Of a stretch of DNA of 64,000 nucleotides, positions 55,772 through 64,000 are shown piece after piece; within the stretch, counting starts at the first letter, position 1; each line of letters starts with the position of its first letter. Source of the stretch: Clostridia bacterium (lineage in GTDB: Bacteria > Bacillota > Clostridia > Oscillospirales > Acutalibacteraceae); NCBI GenBank assembly GCA_017543285.1, contig JAFYGK010000022.1:30786-94785 (forward strand). Direction: 5' to 3'. The position numbers and the translations under genes were made by a program. The notes beneath the pieces were generated by a model. The model was not told where the DNA came from. It did no database searches and saw only the letters and a list, made by a program, of their open reading frames with translations.

Positions 55772-56830
55772 TCAATGCCTTATTTTATATATTATATTGC
55801 GGAAGTCTTTTATCGCCATATATCCGCAGTAATTCTTTCTTTTAAGGCAGCGGTAAAGCAGCCTGTATACTGTATTCAGCCGGCTCAGGTCCAGCTCAGC
55901 CAGCGCGCTGTCAAATTCTTCACGGTCGAGATGCTTCTCGGCCTGTTTTATTTTTTCGCTTTTGGAGGATTTATTATACGCCGAGAAAATGTATTCGGCT
56001 ATGGTGAAGGCGGTTCGCGCTCGGTTGAGCCGGCGGTTGACCTTCGTGCGCTCTTCCATGCCGTTTTTTATCGCAAGGTCGTCAAGCATCCGGCAGTATG
56101 CAGCGGCATTCTGCGTGATTCTTTCGTTAAAGCTCCTTACGGCAGAGCCTTCCCGCTGAAAATACAGATAAAGCGGCTTGTCGGCGGCGGCAAGCTTATT
56201 GCAGTGAATGAGCGCCTCTATGACAAAAAGCTGATCCTCCGCGTGAAAAAGCTCCGTGCTGAAGCGGACGCCGTTTTGCTCGATTATTTCCCTTTTAAAA
56301 ATATGATTCCATACATTTCCGGAAAACAGCGACGGCCTGTTGAGTTCACCGGACGAAGAAGGGCCAATCATGGGGAACAGATATTCGTCCCTGAGTCTTT
56401 GTCCCTCCAGAACGCCGGGGGCTACGGGCAGCGGCAGCCGCGTTCTGCCGTTTTTCCCTACGCTGAGAGCCTCAAATCTGCCGGCATCCGCACCGCTTTT
56501 TTCCATCAGCTCCAGCAGGAACTCCGCAGACCCTTCCGCAAAGGCGTCGTCGGCGTCGCAGAAAAGCAGGTATTTTCCCGAAGCGGCTTCAAGGCCGGCA
56601 TTCCTTGCGGAGGAAACTCCTCCGTTTTGCTTTTGCAGCAGTCTGACACATTCATATTTTTGCGCGATTTTTCGCACGGCCTCAGCCGTACCGTCAGTCG
56701 AGCCGTCGTCCACAACTATAACCTCTCCCAGACCGTTAATCTGATCTGTCAGGCTGTCGAGACATGCTCCGATATATTTTTCGCTGTTATATGCGGGAAT
56801 TATGACGCTTATCAGTTTTTTGCCCATCAT
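55772..56830 (-). CDS. Glycosyltransferase family 2
   Basis: A 352-residue GT-A glycosyltransferase. The N-terminus SVIIPAYNSEKYI and the VVDDGSTDGT motif bind the nucleotide sugar; FCDADDAF is the DxD-type metal site. HAEDQLFV is the likely catalytic-acid region. The donor and acceptor sugars cannot be told. It overlaps the polymerase gene by four bases and is the last gene of the three-gene surface polysaccharide operon. Confidence 0.88.
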   Translation of the reverse strand: MMGKKLISVIIPAYNSEKYIGACLDSLTDQINGLGEVIVVDDGSTDGTAEAVRKIAQKYECVRLLQKQNGGVSSARNAGLEAASGKYLLFCDADDAFAEGSAEFLLELMEKSGADAGRFEALSVGKNGRTRLPLPVAPGVLEGQRLRDEYLFPMIGPSSSGELNRPSLFSGNVWNHIFKREIIEQNGVRFSTELFHAEDQLFVIEALIHCNKLAAADKPLYLYFQREGSAVRSFNERITQNAAAYCRMLDDLAIKNGMEERTKVNRRLNRARTAFTIAEYIFSAYNKSSKSEKIKQAEKHLDREEFDSALAELDLSRLNTVYRLLYRCLKRKNYCGYMAIKDFRNIIYKIRH

Positions 56831-58365
56831 TGTTTTGCACCCGTAAGCCTGCTCTTGATCTTATCCGCTCCGGTCGATTTGATTTCCGCCTTTCTGCTGG
56901 AGTACTTGATCGAGTAATTCACGATAAGAATAAGCAGATAGACCGGCACAACATTATACAGAACGCTTCTGACGAACACAAGCGCCGAAGATCTGGTTGC
57001 CGAAAGGGTGCTGACCACAAGGAAAGTCAGGTTTATACTGAGCATTTCCGGGTTATACTTGATCGAATACCTGTCTGAAGATGTAAGTATCCTGCCGAAT
57101 ATCAGTCCCTCGATTATCATAAACAGTATGCCGAACCATCCGAAATTGATGTATGCCTCGGCTACTATCGAAAAGCCCGGACCGTAATTGAGATTCATTA
57201 CCGCCTGAAGCCATTTTGTAAGCTGAGCGTTTTTTACGGCCGGGTGTACGTCCCAGAAGCCGAGGTTGGGAATGATCGTGGTCATGGAATAAAAATATGT
57301 CTTTCCGTTTCTGAATTCATAATCCGAAGGGACATGCTTCATTACCTCGACCGTACTGGAAAGCTGCCATCCGATCTCGCCAATGGCAGAAACTGCCGGA
57401 TTTTCCTTTTCCGATACGATCTCATAGGCTGAGGTGTATGTTTCTACGGTCTTGTTTCTGGTATTCCTTACCGCGCCCAAAATCGTTGATCCGACAAGCA
57501 GGATATATACGACTAGGACGATTGCCAGTATCCTTGCCCAGTTGAGCGGCTTTTTTATAAAATGCCATGCGCAGATGAAGGTAATCACCATCATAAACGA
57601 GCCTCCTCGCCCGCCGATGACCGATTTTGTAAGGATTATCACTGCCGAAAATATAATGAACATGAAGGAGATAAATCTGCTCTTCGGATACGCCACCAGC
57701 AGCAGCACCATAGACGGTATCAGAAACGACCGAAGCACCTCCAGGATCTCGTCGAATCTGCTGTTCGACTCCTCGAGATAAAGCTGCTTGTAATTAGAGG
57801 ACAGAACAAGAGAAATGTTCTTCGCTGACGTGTAAATAAATGGCAGAACGGAAATGGCAAACAGTATCCATGCGGAGATTTTTATGGCGCGCATGGCTTC
57901 CTCGGTGGTCATCCTCCTTTTAAGGGTACCCTGATTGAACCTGTTGACCGAAAGATCCTTTGCCGATAACATGGCTCCCAAATGCATTGCCATGAGGCAC
58001 AGGACGGTGAACACCATTGCCGGAAGCATTGTGGCGTCATCGTATCTGTTATAGAGGTTTTTGTGCAGCGTGACCGAGCCGAATGCCCAGAAAAGGCACT
58101 GTCCGAACATGAAGCCCCACGCGCAGACAAGATACATAATATATGGACAGATCATCTCCCTGCGCAGCACAAACCATACGGCAACGCTGAAGACAAGGCA
58201 GAAAACGCCTATTCTCGAAAAGCTGACAACATTGGATGATACATCGCCTCCGATAGAGCCGTTCATCATCAAAACGCCGACCAGCCCGACGATAAATGTT
58301 ACAATAATCGTCAGGATCGTCAGCTGGAGCTTTTTAAATCCGAATATGGTCATGTCTTTCAGCAT
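56827..58365 (-). CDS. O-antigen/oligosaccharide repeat-unit polymerase-like membrane protein
   Basis: A 512-residue protein with about eleven hydrophobic segments and a large extracytoplasmic loop (about 310-400). The pattern resembles Wzy/O-antigen polymerase-type proteins, with the segment GGRGGSFMMVITF in a membrane-loop boundary. Such proteins link repeat units on the outer face of the membrane. Neighbouring glycosyltransferase genes on both sides support this. Sequence conservation in this family is low, so the exact role is inferred. Confidence 0.78.
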   Translation of the reverse strand: MLKDMTIFGFKKLQLTILTIIVTFIVGLVGVLMMNGSIGGDVSSNVVSFSRIGVFCLVFSVAVWFVLRREMICPYIMYLVCAWGFMFGQCLFWAFGSVTLHKNLYNRYDDATMLPAMVFTVLCLMAMHLGAMLSAKDLSVNRFNQGTLKRRMTTEEAMRAIKISAWILFAISVLPFIYTSAKNISLVLSSNYKQLYLEESNSRFDEILEVLRSFLIPSMVLLLVAYPKSRFISFMFIIFSAVIILTKSVIGGRGGSFMMVITFICAWHFIKKPLNWARILAIVLVVYILLVGSTILGAVRNTRNKTVETYTSAYEIVSEKENPAVSAIGEIGWQLSSTVEVMKHVPSDYEFRNGKTYFYSMTTIIPNLGFWDVHPAVKNAQLTKWLQAVMNLNYGPGFSIVAEAYINFGWFGILFMIIEGLIFGRILTSSDRYSIKYNPEMLSINLTFLVVSTLSATRSSALVFVRSVLYNVVPVYLLILIVNYSIKYSSRKAEIKSTGADKIKSRLTGAKQ

Positions 58366-58385
58366 TGTTTTATCCTCTTTTGAGC

Positions 58386-59537
58386 TTATATGCCGGATTT
58401 TTGTTCGGCGCGCAGATAGACTTCGCTCAGACGGCGCGCATTTTCCTCGTTGTCGTACCCCAGCTCTCTGAGCCTGGCGTAAACGGCATCTCTGTCAAAA
58501 TTATTCTTCTTTTCGCTTTTCTTTATTGCGTCCTCCCATTTCGGGAGATCTTCGTCGGTTATTCCGACAAAATCCACCAGTCCCATGCCGGCGTCTGCCT
58601 GCTTTGTCACTTCGGTCGAACATACCGAGGGCACCAGAGAAGCCTGCGCCTCAATTACGGTGACCGGCAGACCTTCAAACAGCGACGGCAGGATGAAAAC
58701 GTCGGTGATTCCCAATATCGCCGGTATGTCGCGTCTTGCGCCGGTAAAAATGAGCTTTTCGGACAGGTTGTTTTGCTCGGCGAGACGCTTTATCTCCGGC
58801 AGCAGCTCCCCTTCACCGACAAGAAACATACGATAGTCATGCCCGCTGTCCATCAGCTGCTTGGCGATCTTTATTATATAAGCGTGGTTTTTCTGTTTCA
58901 TGAAGCGGCCGATATTGGTATATACCGGCACATTTTCGGGGATGTCAAATTCCCTTTTCAGGGCGGCTTTATCTTCGTTTTTGACATTGTCAAATCTGGA
59001 AAATTCAATGGCGTTGGGAATGAATCTGCCTTTTTTGCCGTAGAAGGCTTTGCCGTACAGATTTTCTCCGGCGGCGTTTCCGCAGGCGAAATAGTCGGTG
59101 GCGAACAGCTTTATAAGCGCGCGCATGGTCAGGTTGTACAGCTTGCGCTTGAGTCCCTTGTGCACAAAATGCCTTGCCTGGTGCGAATGGCTTATCCTTA
59201 TCTTTGCGCCGCCCAAAAATGCTCCCAGCATTGCAAGACCGCAGTTCAGAAAGGTGTGCGCATGGACTACCCTGATGGAAGGGTCGGCCTTCAATATCCT
59301 GCGGATATCCTTTACAAACCCCCATGCGCCCTGCTCGGTCGGAGGTTTTATAAGATATATGGTTCCGCCCATACGGCGTATTTCTTCGTTATAGATATAT
59401 TCTCCTGCTCTGGAGGTAAGAAAGTCAAACTGCACCTTATCCCTGTCCATGTGCCTGTACTGGTACATGATGAAGGATTCTGTGCCGCCGCTTGTCATGG
59501 CGCTTATAACGTGCAGTACTCTTACTGGTTTGTCCAT
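58386..59537 (-). CDS. Glycosyltransferase family 4 (GT1-like)
   Basis: A 383-residue GT-B glycosyltransferase. The N-terminal VLHVISAMTSGGTESF is typical of the group that builds capsular or exopolysaccharide units. The C-terminal donor-binding region has IGRFMKQKNH, LVGEGELLP and the EX7E-like motif PSLFEGLPVTVIEAQAS. It is the first gene of the operon, 20 bases ahead of the polymerase, and has a good promoter. Confidence 0.9.
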   Translation of the reverse strand: MDKPVRVLHVISAMTSGGTESFIMYQYRHMDRDKVQFDFLTSRAGEYIYNEEIRRMGGTIYLIKPPTEQGAWGFVKDIRRILKADPSIRVVHAHTFLNCGLAMLGAFLGGAKIRISHSHQARHFVHKGLKRKLYNLTMRALIKLFATDYFACGNAAGENLYGKAFYGKKGRFIPNAIEFSRFDNVKNEDKAALKREFDIPENVPVYTNIGRFMKQKNHAYIIKIAKQLMDSGHDYRMFLVGEGELLPEIKRLAEQNNLSEKLIFTGARRDIPAILGITDVFILPSLFEGLPVTVIEAQASLVPSVCSTEVTKQADAGMGLVDFVGITDEDLPKWEDAIKKSEKKNNFDRDAVYARLRELGYDNEENARRLSEVYLRAEQKSGI

Positions 59538-59615
59538 AGTTTCACCCTTGCTGCCGCGGCGCGGATGTTCCGCCGCAGGATAGTTCTCCCGTATTATAAT
59601 ACATTATGACACTTT

Positions 59616-59644
59616 ATTGTATCATATGCGAGGGATATATTCAA
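59616..59644 (-). promoter_or_regulatory. SigA-type promoter of the polysaccharide operon
   Basis: Leftward TTGAAT (59639-59644), a 17-base spacer and TACAAT (59616-59621), about 80 bases upstream of the GT4 gene. Confidence 0.68.
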
Positions 59645-59708
59645 CCTGTAAAGCGTGATTATTTAAAAATGCCTTCTGCGCTATTATATTACCGGGTCTG
59701 AAAGACGG

Positions 59709-59743
59709 AAAAATCCTCCGAAAGGGCAGCCCCTTCGGAGGAT
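59709..59743 (-). terminator. Terminator after ackA
   Basis: Leftward stem ATCCTCCGAA..GGG with its complement (59731-59743 with 59713-59725), followed by TTTTTCC. Confidence 0.9.
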
Positions 59744-59765
59744 GATAACCGATTAAAGGAGATTA

Positions 59766-60977
59766 TTACTTCTTAAGTCCTTCGACGATCGCCTTGGTGT
59801 CTCTTGCAATGACGACTTCCTCGTCTGTCGGCAGGACATAAATCTTGACCTTGCTTTCGGGTGTGGAGATTTCTCCGCCCTTGCCCTTGCGGTAGATCTT
59901 GTTGACCTCTTCATTGATGGAAACGCCTAAATACTTCAGACCGCCGCAGACGACCGTTCTGAGAGGATCGGAGTTTTCACCGATGCCGCCGGTAAATACG
60001 ATGGCGTCAACGCCGTCCATGGCTGCGACAAACGCGCCGATGAACTTGAGTATCTGATAACGCTGCATTTTCAGCGTGAGGGCTGCTCTCTCGTTGCCGG
60101 CGTCGGCAGCGTCGTTGAGGTCGCGGCTGTCGGAAGAAAGCTCGGAAATGCCGAGCATACCCGATTCCTTATTGAGCATTTCAGCCATCTGGCTCCATGT
60201 CATGTTTTCCTTTTCGCCCAGATAGCATATAGCCGACGGATCGACAGCGCCCGAGCGCGTTCCCATAATAAAACCGTCAAGAGGGGTCAGGCCCATTGTG
60301 GTATCGATGACCTTGCCGTATTTTACGGCCGCGAGAGAAGAGCCGTTGCCGATGTGGCAGGTTACGATTTTCAGCTCCTCGATGGGTCTGCCCATTTCCT
60401 CAGCGACCTTAGCGCTGATGTAACGATGCGATGATCCGTGGAAGCCGTAACGGCGGATGGCGTATTTCTCATAATACTTGTAGGGAATACCGAAGAGATA
60501 GGCCTCAGGAGGCATGGTGGAATGGAAGGATGTATCGAAAACGACGACCTCGGGGATCTCGGTTCCGAGGACCTCTCGGCAGGCTCTGATGCCCTGCATA
60601 TGAGCATGGTTGTGAAGGGGTGCAAGCGGGATAAGACTCTCGATGTCGGCCATGACCTGCTCGGTGACAAGCTCGGACTTTTTGAAGATGGCGCCGCCCT
60701 GGACTATTCTGTGACCGACAGCGTCGATCTCCTGCATATCCTCGATAACCTTTGTATCGCCGCTTGTAAGAAGTCTGACGACTTCATGGAAGGCCTGCGT
60801 ATGGTCCTTGAGCTCGATCTCCATTTTAAGCTTTTCGCCGTTGATGGGATCATGGACTATACGTCCGCCGCCGCCTATTCTTTCGCAGAGACCCTTGCAG
60901 ATGATAGACTCGTCGGTCATATCCATGAGCTGGTATTTGAGCGAAGAACTTCCGGCATTGACGATAAGAATTTTCAT
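59766..60977 (-). CDS. ackA: Acetate kinase
   Basis: A 403-residue ASKHA-fold kinase of normal length. It interconverts acetate plus ATP and acetyl phosphate plus ADP, the ATP-yielding step of acetate fermentation. Motifs are VNAGSSSLKYQ, FDTSFHSTMP, RRYGFHGSSH, CHIGNGSS and FTGGIGENS. ATG 60977 follows AGGAGG; the open frame begins at 61010. No phosphotransacetylase gene is adjacent. It is divergent from tmcAL, and the 294-base space between them shows no clear promoter hexamers to me. Confidence 0.97.
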   Translation of the reverse strand: MKILIVNAGSSSLKYQLMDMTDESIICKGLCERIGGGGRIVHDPINGEKLKMEIELKDHTQAFHEVVRLLTSGDTKVIEDMQEIDAVGHRIVQGGAIFKKSELVTEQVMADIESLIPLAPLHNHAHMQGIRACREVLGTEIPEVVVFDTSFHSTMPPEAYLFGIPYKYYEKYAIRRYGFHGSSHRYISAKVAEEMGRPIEELKIVTCHIGNGSSLAAVKYGKVIDTTMGLTPLDGFIMGTRSGAVDPSAICYLGEKENMTWSQMAEMLNKESGMLGISELSSDSRDLNDAADAGNERAALTLKMQRYQILKFIGAFVAAMDGVDAIVFTGGIGENSDPLRTVVCGGLKYLGVSINEEVNKIYRKGKGGEISTPESKVKIYVLPTDEEVVIARDTKAIVEGLKK

Positions 60978-61271
60978 TTTGTCATCCTCCTGAAAATATG
61001 ATAATTGCATTAAATTTTTCCCGTTTATATTGAATAGTTTGCCAAAATGGAGTAAAATACTTGTAAGGCAAATGATAAAACAGCGTTGAACCGGTCTTTA
61101 TCAGTGCTTAAAAAATACCGCCCGCGCGTGTAACCGGCGGCATAATCCAATGATATCTGAAGGTTATTATCGCTTGGTTGCTCTCTGTCAGCGCAAAAAC
61201 GCCTTCATAATTTTTTATTATACTGTAAAATCAAGACAAATACAAGTGATTTTGCAAAATTCGGAGAAAAA

Positions 61272-62459
61272 ATGATAGGTGCGGTTGTTGCAGAATATAA
61301 TCCTTTTCACAACGGTCATCTTTATTTGATGAAAAAAATGCGCCAAATGGGGTGCGACGTCATTGTCGCGGTCATGAGCGGCGATTTTGTTCAGCGCGGC
61401 GAGCCTGCGCTTTTGTCCAAATGCGCCCGTGCCGGGATGGCCGTATCCTGCGGAGCCGATCTTGTCGTGGAAAACCCGGTGCCATGGGCAATGAGTCCGG
61501 CCGAGAGCTTTGCCTTCGGAGGCGCTTACATAGCAAACGCCCTGGGAAATATCGACATGCTCTGCTTCGGCAGTGAATGCGGAGATATCATACGGCTGCA
61601 GGAGCTTGCAGATCTCTGGGATAATGCGGATTTTCAGCAAAGTGTCAAAGGCAACGTGTCCGCAGGGATGAACTACGCTGCTGCGTATGATAAAGCTGTC
61701 GCGGAGTTTTTGCCCGGCTGCACAAAAGACAGCGAAAGCCTTCGTCCCAACGACATCCTGGCAATAGAATACATCAAAGCCCTGAACCGTCTTAAAAGCG
61801 CAATAAGGCCCGTTGCGGTAAAGCGCGCCGGCGTTTTGCATGACGGGGCGCCGCGCGGCTGTTTTGCAAGCGCTTCGGCAATACGCGAGCTTATTGCAGA
61901 CGGCAAGCACGATGAAGCGGCCGGCTATTTGCCCGAACAAAGCCGGGAAATATTATTCGACTGCATTAGGAACGGAAGGTTTTATGAAAAGGGGACGCTT
62001 GACAGGGCGATCCTTTTCAGACTGCGCGCCATGTATCCCGACGAGCTTTCCGGCATAGCCGGAGTCGGAGAGGGTCTGGAAAACAGGATAATTGCCGCGG
62101 CTAAATCTGCGCAGGATCTTGCGGAACTGTTCGACGCGGCAAAGACAAAACGCTACCCGCACTCGCGCATAAGGCGTATTTGCTTGTCAGCAATGCTTGG
62201 CATAACCAAGTCCGACACCCTGCAGCCGCCGCCCTATATCAGGATCCTCGCAATGAACGGCAGGGGGGTTCAGGCACTCCGATCGGCAGATCCGGCGATT
62301 CCGGTAATAGGAAGCCATTCACAGGCTCAATCACTCGGCGGTTTTGGGAAGCGGGTATACGATTTGCAGAAAAACGCGGCGCGTCTGTACGGCGTTTGCT
62401 GCAGGAAACCGCTGAAAAACTACAGCGAAGAAGAATACAGAATAGCAAGATTATACTGA
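61272..62459 (+). CDS. tmcAL: tRNA(Met) cytidine acetate ligase TmcAL
   Basis: A 395-residue nucleotidyltransferase-superfamily protein. The N-terminal EYNPFHNGH is the HxGH-type ATP-binding motif, followed by MSGDFVQRGEPAL and GSECGDI. TmcAL activates acetate with ATP to acetylate C34 of elongator tRNA-Met. Its length is typical. It is divergent from acetate kinase, whose substrate or product, acetate, it uses. The DUF4380-like gene follows 46 bases downstream. Confidence 0.92.
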   Translation: MIGAVVAEYNPFHNGHLYLMKKMRQMGCDVIVAVMSGDFVQRGEPALLSKCARAGMAVSCGADLVVENPVPWAMSPAESFAFGGAYIANALGNIDMLCFGSECGDIIRLQELADLWDNADFQQSVKGNVSAGMNYAAAYDKAVAEFLPGCTKDSESLRPNDILAIEYIKALNRLKSAIRPVAVKRAGVLHDGAPRGCFASASAIRELIADGKHDEAAGYLPEQSREILFDCIRNGRFYEKGTLDRAILFRLRAMYPDELSGIAGVGEGLENRIIAAAKSAQDLAELFDAAKTKRYPHSRIRRICLSAMLGITKSDTLQPPPYIRILAMNGRGVQALRSADPAIPVIGSHSQAQSLGGFGKRVYDLQKNAARLYGVCCRKPLKNYSEEEYRIARLY

Positions 62460-62505
62460 TCGTATAGTTTTTGCACAATATACAAACAGCAAAGGAGCAA
62501 ACATT

Positions 62506-63435
62506 ATGTCAATAAACGTCACGACACTCGATTACAAAAACTACGGCAAATGCGTATGCATTGAGAACGGCACGATCCAGGTCTATGTCTCGGTCGACGT
62601 CGGCCCAAGAATCCTCTGGTACGGCTTTGTCGGCGGAGAAAACCTGCTCTACAACGACGTCGACAGAACCAGCGCAAAGAGGTCGAAGGACATAGCGGAT
62701 ACCTTCGGTGAGGGTGAGGTGTTTCAGTTCTACGGCGGACACCGTATGTGGACAAGCCCCGAGGATCCCGTTTTGTCCTATTATCCCGACTGCCATCCGG
62801 TAAAATGGGAGCAGACCGAAAATGGCGTAAAATTCACTGCCGAGCCGCAGCCGGTCAACGACGTGCGCCATTCGATGGAAATAGTCATGTCCGACTCCAA
62901 TGAGCTGAAGGTGCTGCATGAGATAGAAAATCTTCGCGACGAAGAACAGACCTACGCCACGTGGGGCATCACTCAGTATAACCATGGCGGTATTCAGATA
63001 ATCCCGCAGCTTCCGCGTTATGACAGCCTTGCCGCCAACAGGATAATCGCCTTCTGGTCATATGTCAACTTTGACGACGAGCGTATTAACTACGGACGCG
63101 ATTTTGTCACCCTCAAAACAGCCGATATGCCCAGCATGAAGATCGGCTTCAACAATGCCTCCGGCTGGTCGTGCTATGTAAATCAGGGCGCTGCCATCAT
63201 CAAGAGGTTTGATTATGATCCTTCCCTCTGCTATCCCGATTTCGGATGCAATTATGAGACCTATACCGACCGGTTTTTCATTGAAATGGAGTGTCTTGGC
63301 CCCAGCATGAAGCTCAAAAAGGGCGAGTCGGCAAAGCACACCGAAACATGGATAGTCAAAAAGTGCGATGAAATGCCCAGCTTCACCGATCAGGAGAACA
63401 TTGCGGCATTCGTCGAAAAGTATGTCAAGGACTGA
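62506..63435 (+). CDS. DUF4380-like protein, galactose-mutarotase-like fold
   Basis: A 309-residue protein without a signal peptide. It begins with a beta-rich region (VYVSVDVGPRILWYGFVGGENLL) and continues with YGGHRMWTSPED and YATWGITQYNHGG, a pattern of the DUF4380 group whose fold resembles aldose epimerases. No substrate is known for the group. A GGAG site precedes the ATG. It may be co-transcribed with tmcAL and ends at a terminator. Confidence 0.72.
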   Translation: MSINVTTLDYKNYGKCVCIENGTIQVYVSVDVGPRILWYGFVGGENLLYNDVDRTSAKRSKDIADTFGEGEVFQFYGGHRMWTSPEDPVLSYYPDCHPVKWEQTENGVKFTAEPQPVNDVRHSMEIVMSDSNELKVLHEIENLRDEEQTYATWGITQYNHGGIQIIPQLPRYDSLAANRIIAFWSYVNFDDERINYGRDFVTLKTADMPSMKIGFNNASGWSCYVNQGAAIIKRFDYDPSLCYPDFGCNYETYTDRFFIEMECLGPSMKLKKGESAKHTETWIVKKCDEMPSFTDQENIAAFVEKYVKD

Positions 63436-63455
63436 TATGTAATCACAGACGAAAG

Positions 63456-63497
63456 GCGGCCCGGTTTGCGTTAACGGCAGATCGGGCTGCATTTTTA
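63456..63497 (+). terminator. Terminator after the DUF4380-like gene
   Basis: GCGGCCCG (63456-63463) pairs with CGGGCTGC (63483-63490) with one wobble, followed by ATTTTTA. Confidence 0.7.
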
Positions 63498-63499
63498 TC

Positions 63500-63725
63500 A
63501 GGCTTTGCAGGGATATGACGTGTCAAGTCGTATTTCGCTTAAAGAAACCGGCGACGTACTCCGCCGGCGGTTATATCGCGCCGAAATTCCATCGTTCTCC
63601 TGTCCCTCGGCGGCATTTCAGACCTTCCGCAAGAGGCGGTAAAAGGCATACGCTTTGTGAAGTTTTTTGCTGACGGCTGTTTTCCGGCTGAGTCGGAAAA
63701 AATATGAAAAATAGCGTAGACAATC
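63500..63725. other. Intergenic stretch without a supported gene
   Basis: No open frame here has a ribosome binding site or known product. The short minus-strand frames run into the tRNA terminator and are rejected. Confidence 0.45.
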
Positions 63726-63730
63726 TCATT

Positions 63731-63764
63731 GAAAAAAGCACTTGCTTTCGCAAGTGCTTTTTTC
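63731..63764. terminator. Strong terminator of the right-hand tRNA operon
   Basis: A near-perfect 14-base-pair stem (63731-63745 with 63750-63764) including the A- and T-runs; works leftward for the tRNAs and possibly in both directions. Confidence 0.88.
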
Positions 63765-63765
63765 A

Positions 63766-63837
<72 letters not shown>

Positions 63838-63863
63838 AGATCCGGTATAAGGGTAAAACAAAA

Positions 63864-63936
63864 AGCGGCTTACGAGGCTCGAACTCGCTACCTCCACCTT
63901 GGCAAGGTGGCGCTCTACCAGATGAGCTAAAGCCGC
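63864..63936 (-). tRNA. tRNA-Gly(GCC)
   Basis: A 73-base cloverleaf with acceptor GCGGCTT/AAGCCGC, anticodon stem CCACC/GGTGG and loop TTGCCAA (anticodon GCC). Confidence 0.95.
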
Positions 63937-63944
63937 AGATATAA

Positions 63945-64000
63945 TGCCTCCGGGCGGAATCGAACCACCGACACGGGGATTTTCAGTCCCCTGCTCTACC
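63945..64000 (-). tRNA. tRNA-Phe(GAA), partial at window edge
   Basis: The 3' part of a cloverleaf: anticodon stem GGGGA/TCCCC with loop CTGAAAA (anticodon GAA), a T arm with TTCGATT loop, and acceptor end CGGAGGC with discriminator A. The 5' end lies beyond the window. Confidence 0.9.

Noticed and set aside
55775..56917. 380-codon plus-strand open frame opposite the GT2 gene
   Set aside because: It is the antisense shadow of a well-supported glycosyltransferase, with no ribosome binding site and no recognisable product.
58365..59609. 414-codon plus-strand open frame opposite the GT4 gene
   Set aside because: Antisense shadow of the GT4 gene and its promoter; composition is unlike a real protein.

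Overview
The window looks like a stretch of core chromosome from a spore-forming, Gram-positive anaerobe of the class Clostridia, probably an Oscillospirales/Ruminococcaceae-like lineage. Supporting signs are spoIIIAA-spoIIIAB and a PdaB-type deacetylase (sporulation), RNase Y, IreB, a T-box leader on pheST, many lipobox lipoproteins, SigA-type promoters with 16-18 base spacers, strong GGAGG ribosome binding sites and roughly balanced GC content. The placement is inferred from gene content, not from a marker-gene search. I saw no insertion sequence, prophage, CRISPR array or rRNA.

Layout. 1-6.7 kb: spoIIIAB/spoIIIAA (-), pdaB-like, ligA, YibE/F membrane protein (+), amidohydrolase (-). 7-14.1 kb: a lipoprotein, a DacF-like protein that has lost its catalytic serine, and sbcD-sbcC. 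14.2-15.9 kb: a CpsC/CpsD tyrosine-kinase pair away from any capsule locus. 16.2-20.6 kb: yfbR, a detached MetH reactivation protein, metH and an unknown gene. 20.6-24.8 kb: aroK, yjbQ and a large zinc-ribbon membrane protein. 24.8-25.6 kb: tRNA-Gly(CCC), then a leftward four-tRNA operon. 25.9-32.9 kb: a second yjbQ, a lipoprotein, nnr, T-box-pheS-pheT, ireB. 33-38.4 kb: tRNA-Pro(CGG), an SH3 lipoprotein, rny with a long leader, a discoidin-type lipoprotein. 38.4-52.6 kb, all leftward: hisS, aspS, a second discoidin-type lipoprotein, a radical SAM protein, smc, glgB, murA, an MBL hydrolase and rlmH. 52.8-55.8 kb: mscL with a zinc ribbon, tadA, a CPBP protease, ymdB. 55.8-59.5 kb: a three-gene surface polysaccharide operon. 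59.7-63.4 kb: ackA, tmcAL and a DUF4380-like gene. 63.7-64 kb: tRNA-Cys, tRNA-Gly(GCC) and part of tRNA-Phe.

Most genes serve translation (pheST, aspS, hisS, tRNAs, tadA, tmcAL, rlmH), the cell envelope (murA, pseudo-DacF, glycosyltransferases, CpsCD, lipoproteins), chromosome upkeep (smc, ligA, sbcCD) and one-carbon metabolism (metH). The most unusual item is the second tRNA of the four-tRNA operon. It has the acceptor end of a histidine tRNA (G-1, G1:C72, C73) but a GGG proline anticodon. A standard tRNA-Pro with C1:G72 and A73 lies 7.6 kb away for comparison. If expressed and charged by HisRS, it would insert histidine at CCU/CCC codons; alternatively it is a decaying pseudo-tRNA. Other points are the catalytically dead-looking DacF homologue, a branching enzyme of the eukaryote-like type, zinc ribbons on MscL and on a large sensor-like membrane protein, and a promoter about 340 bases upstream of rny.
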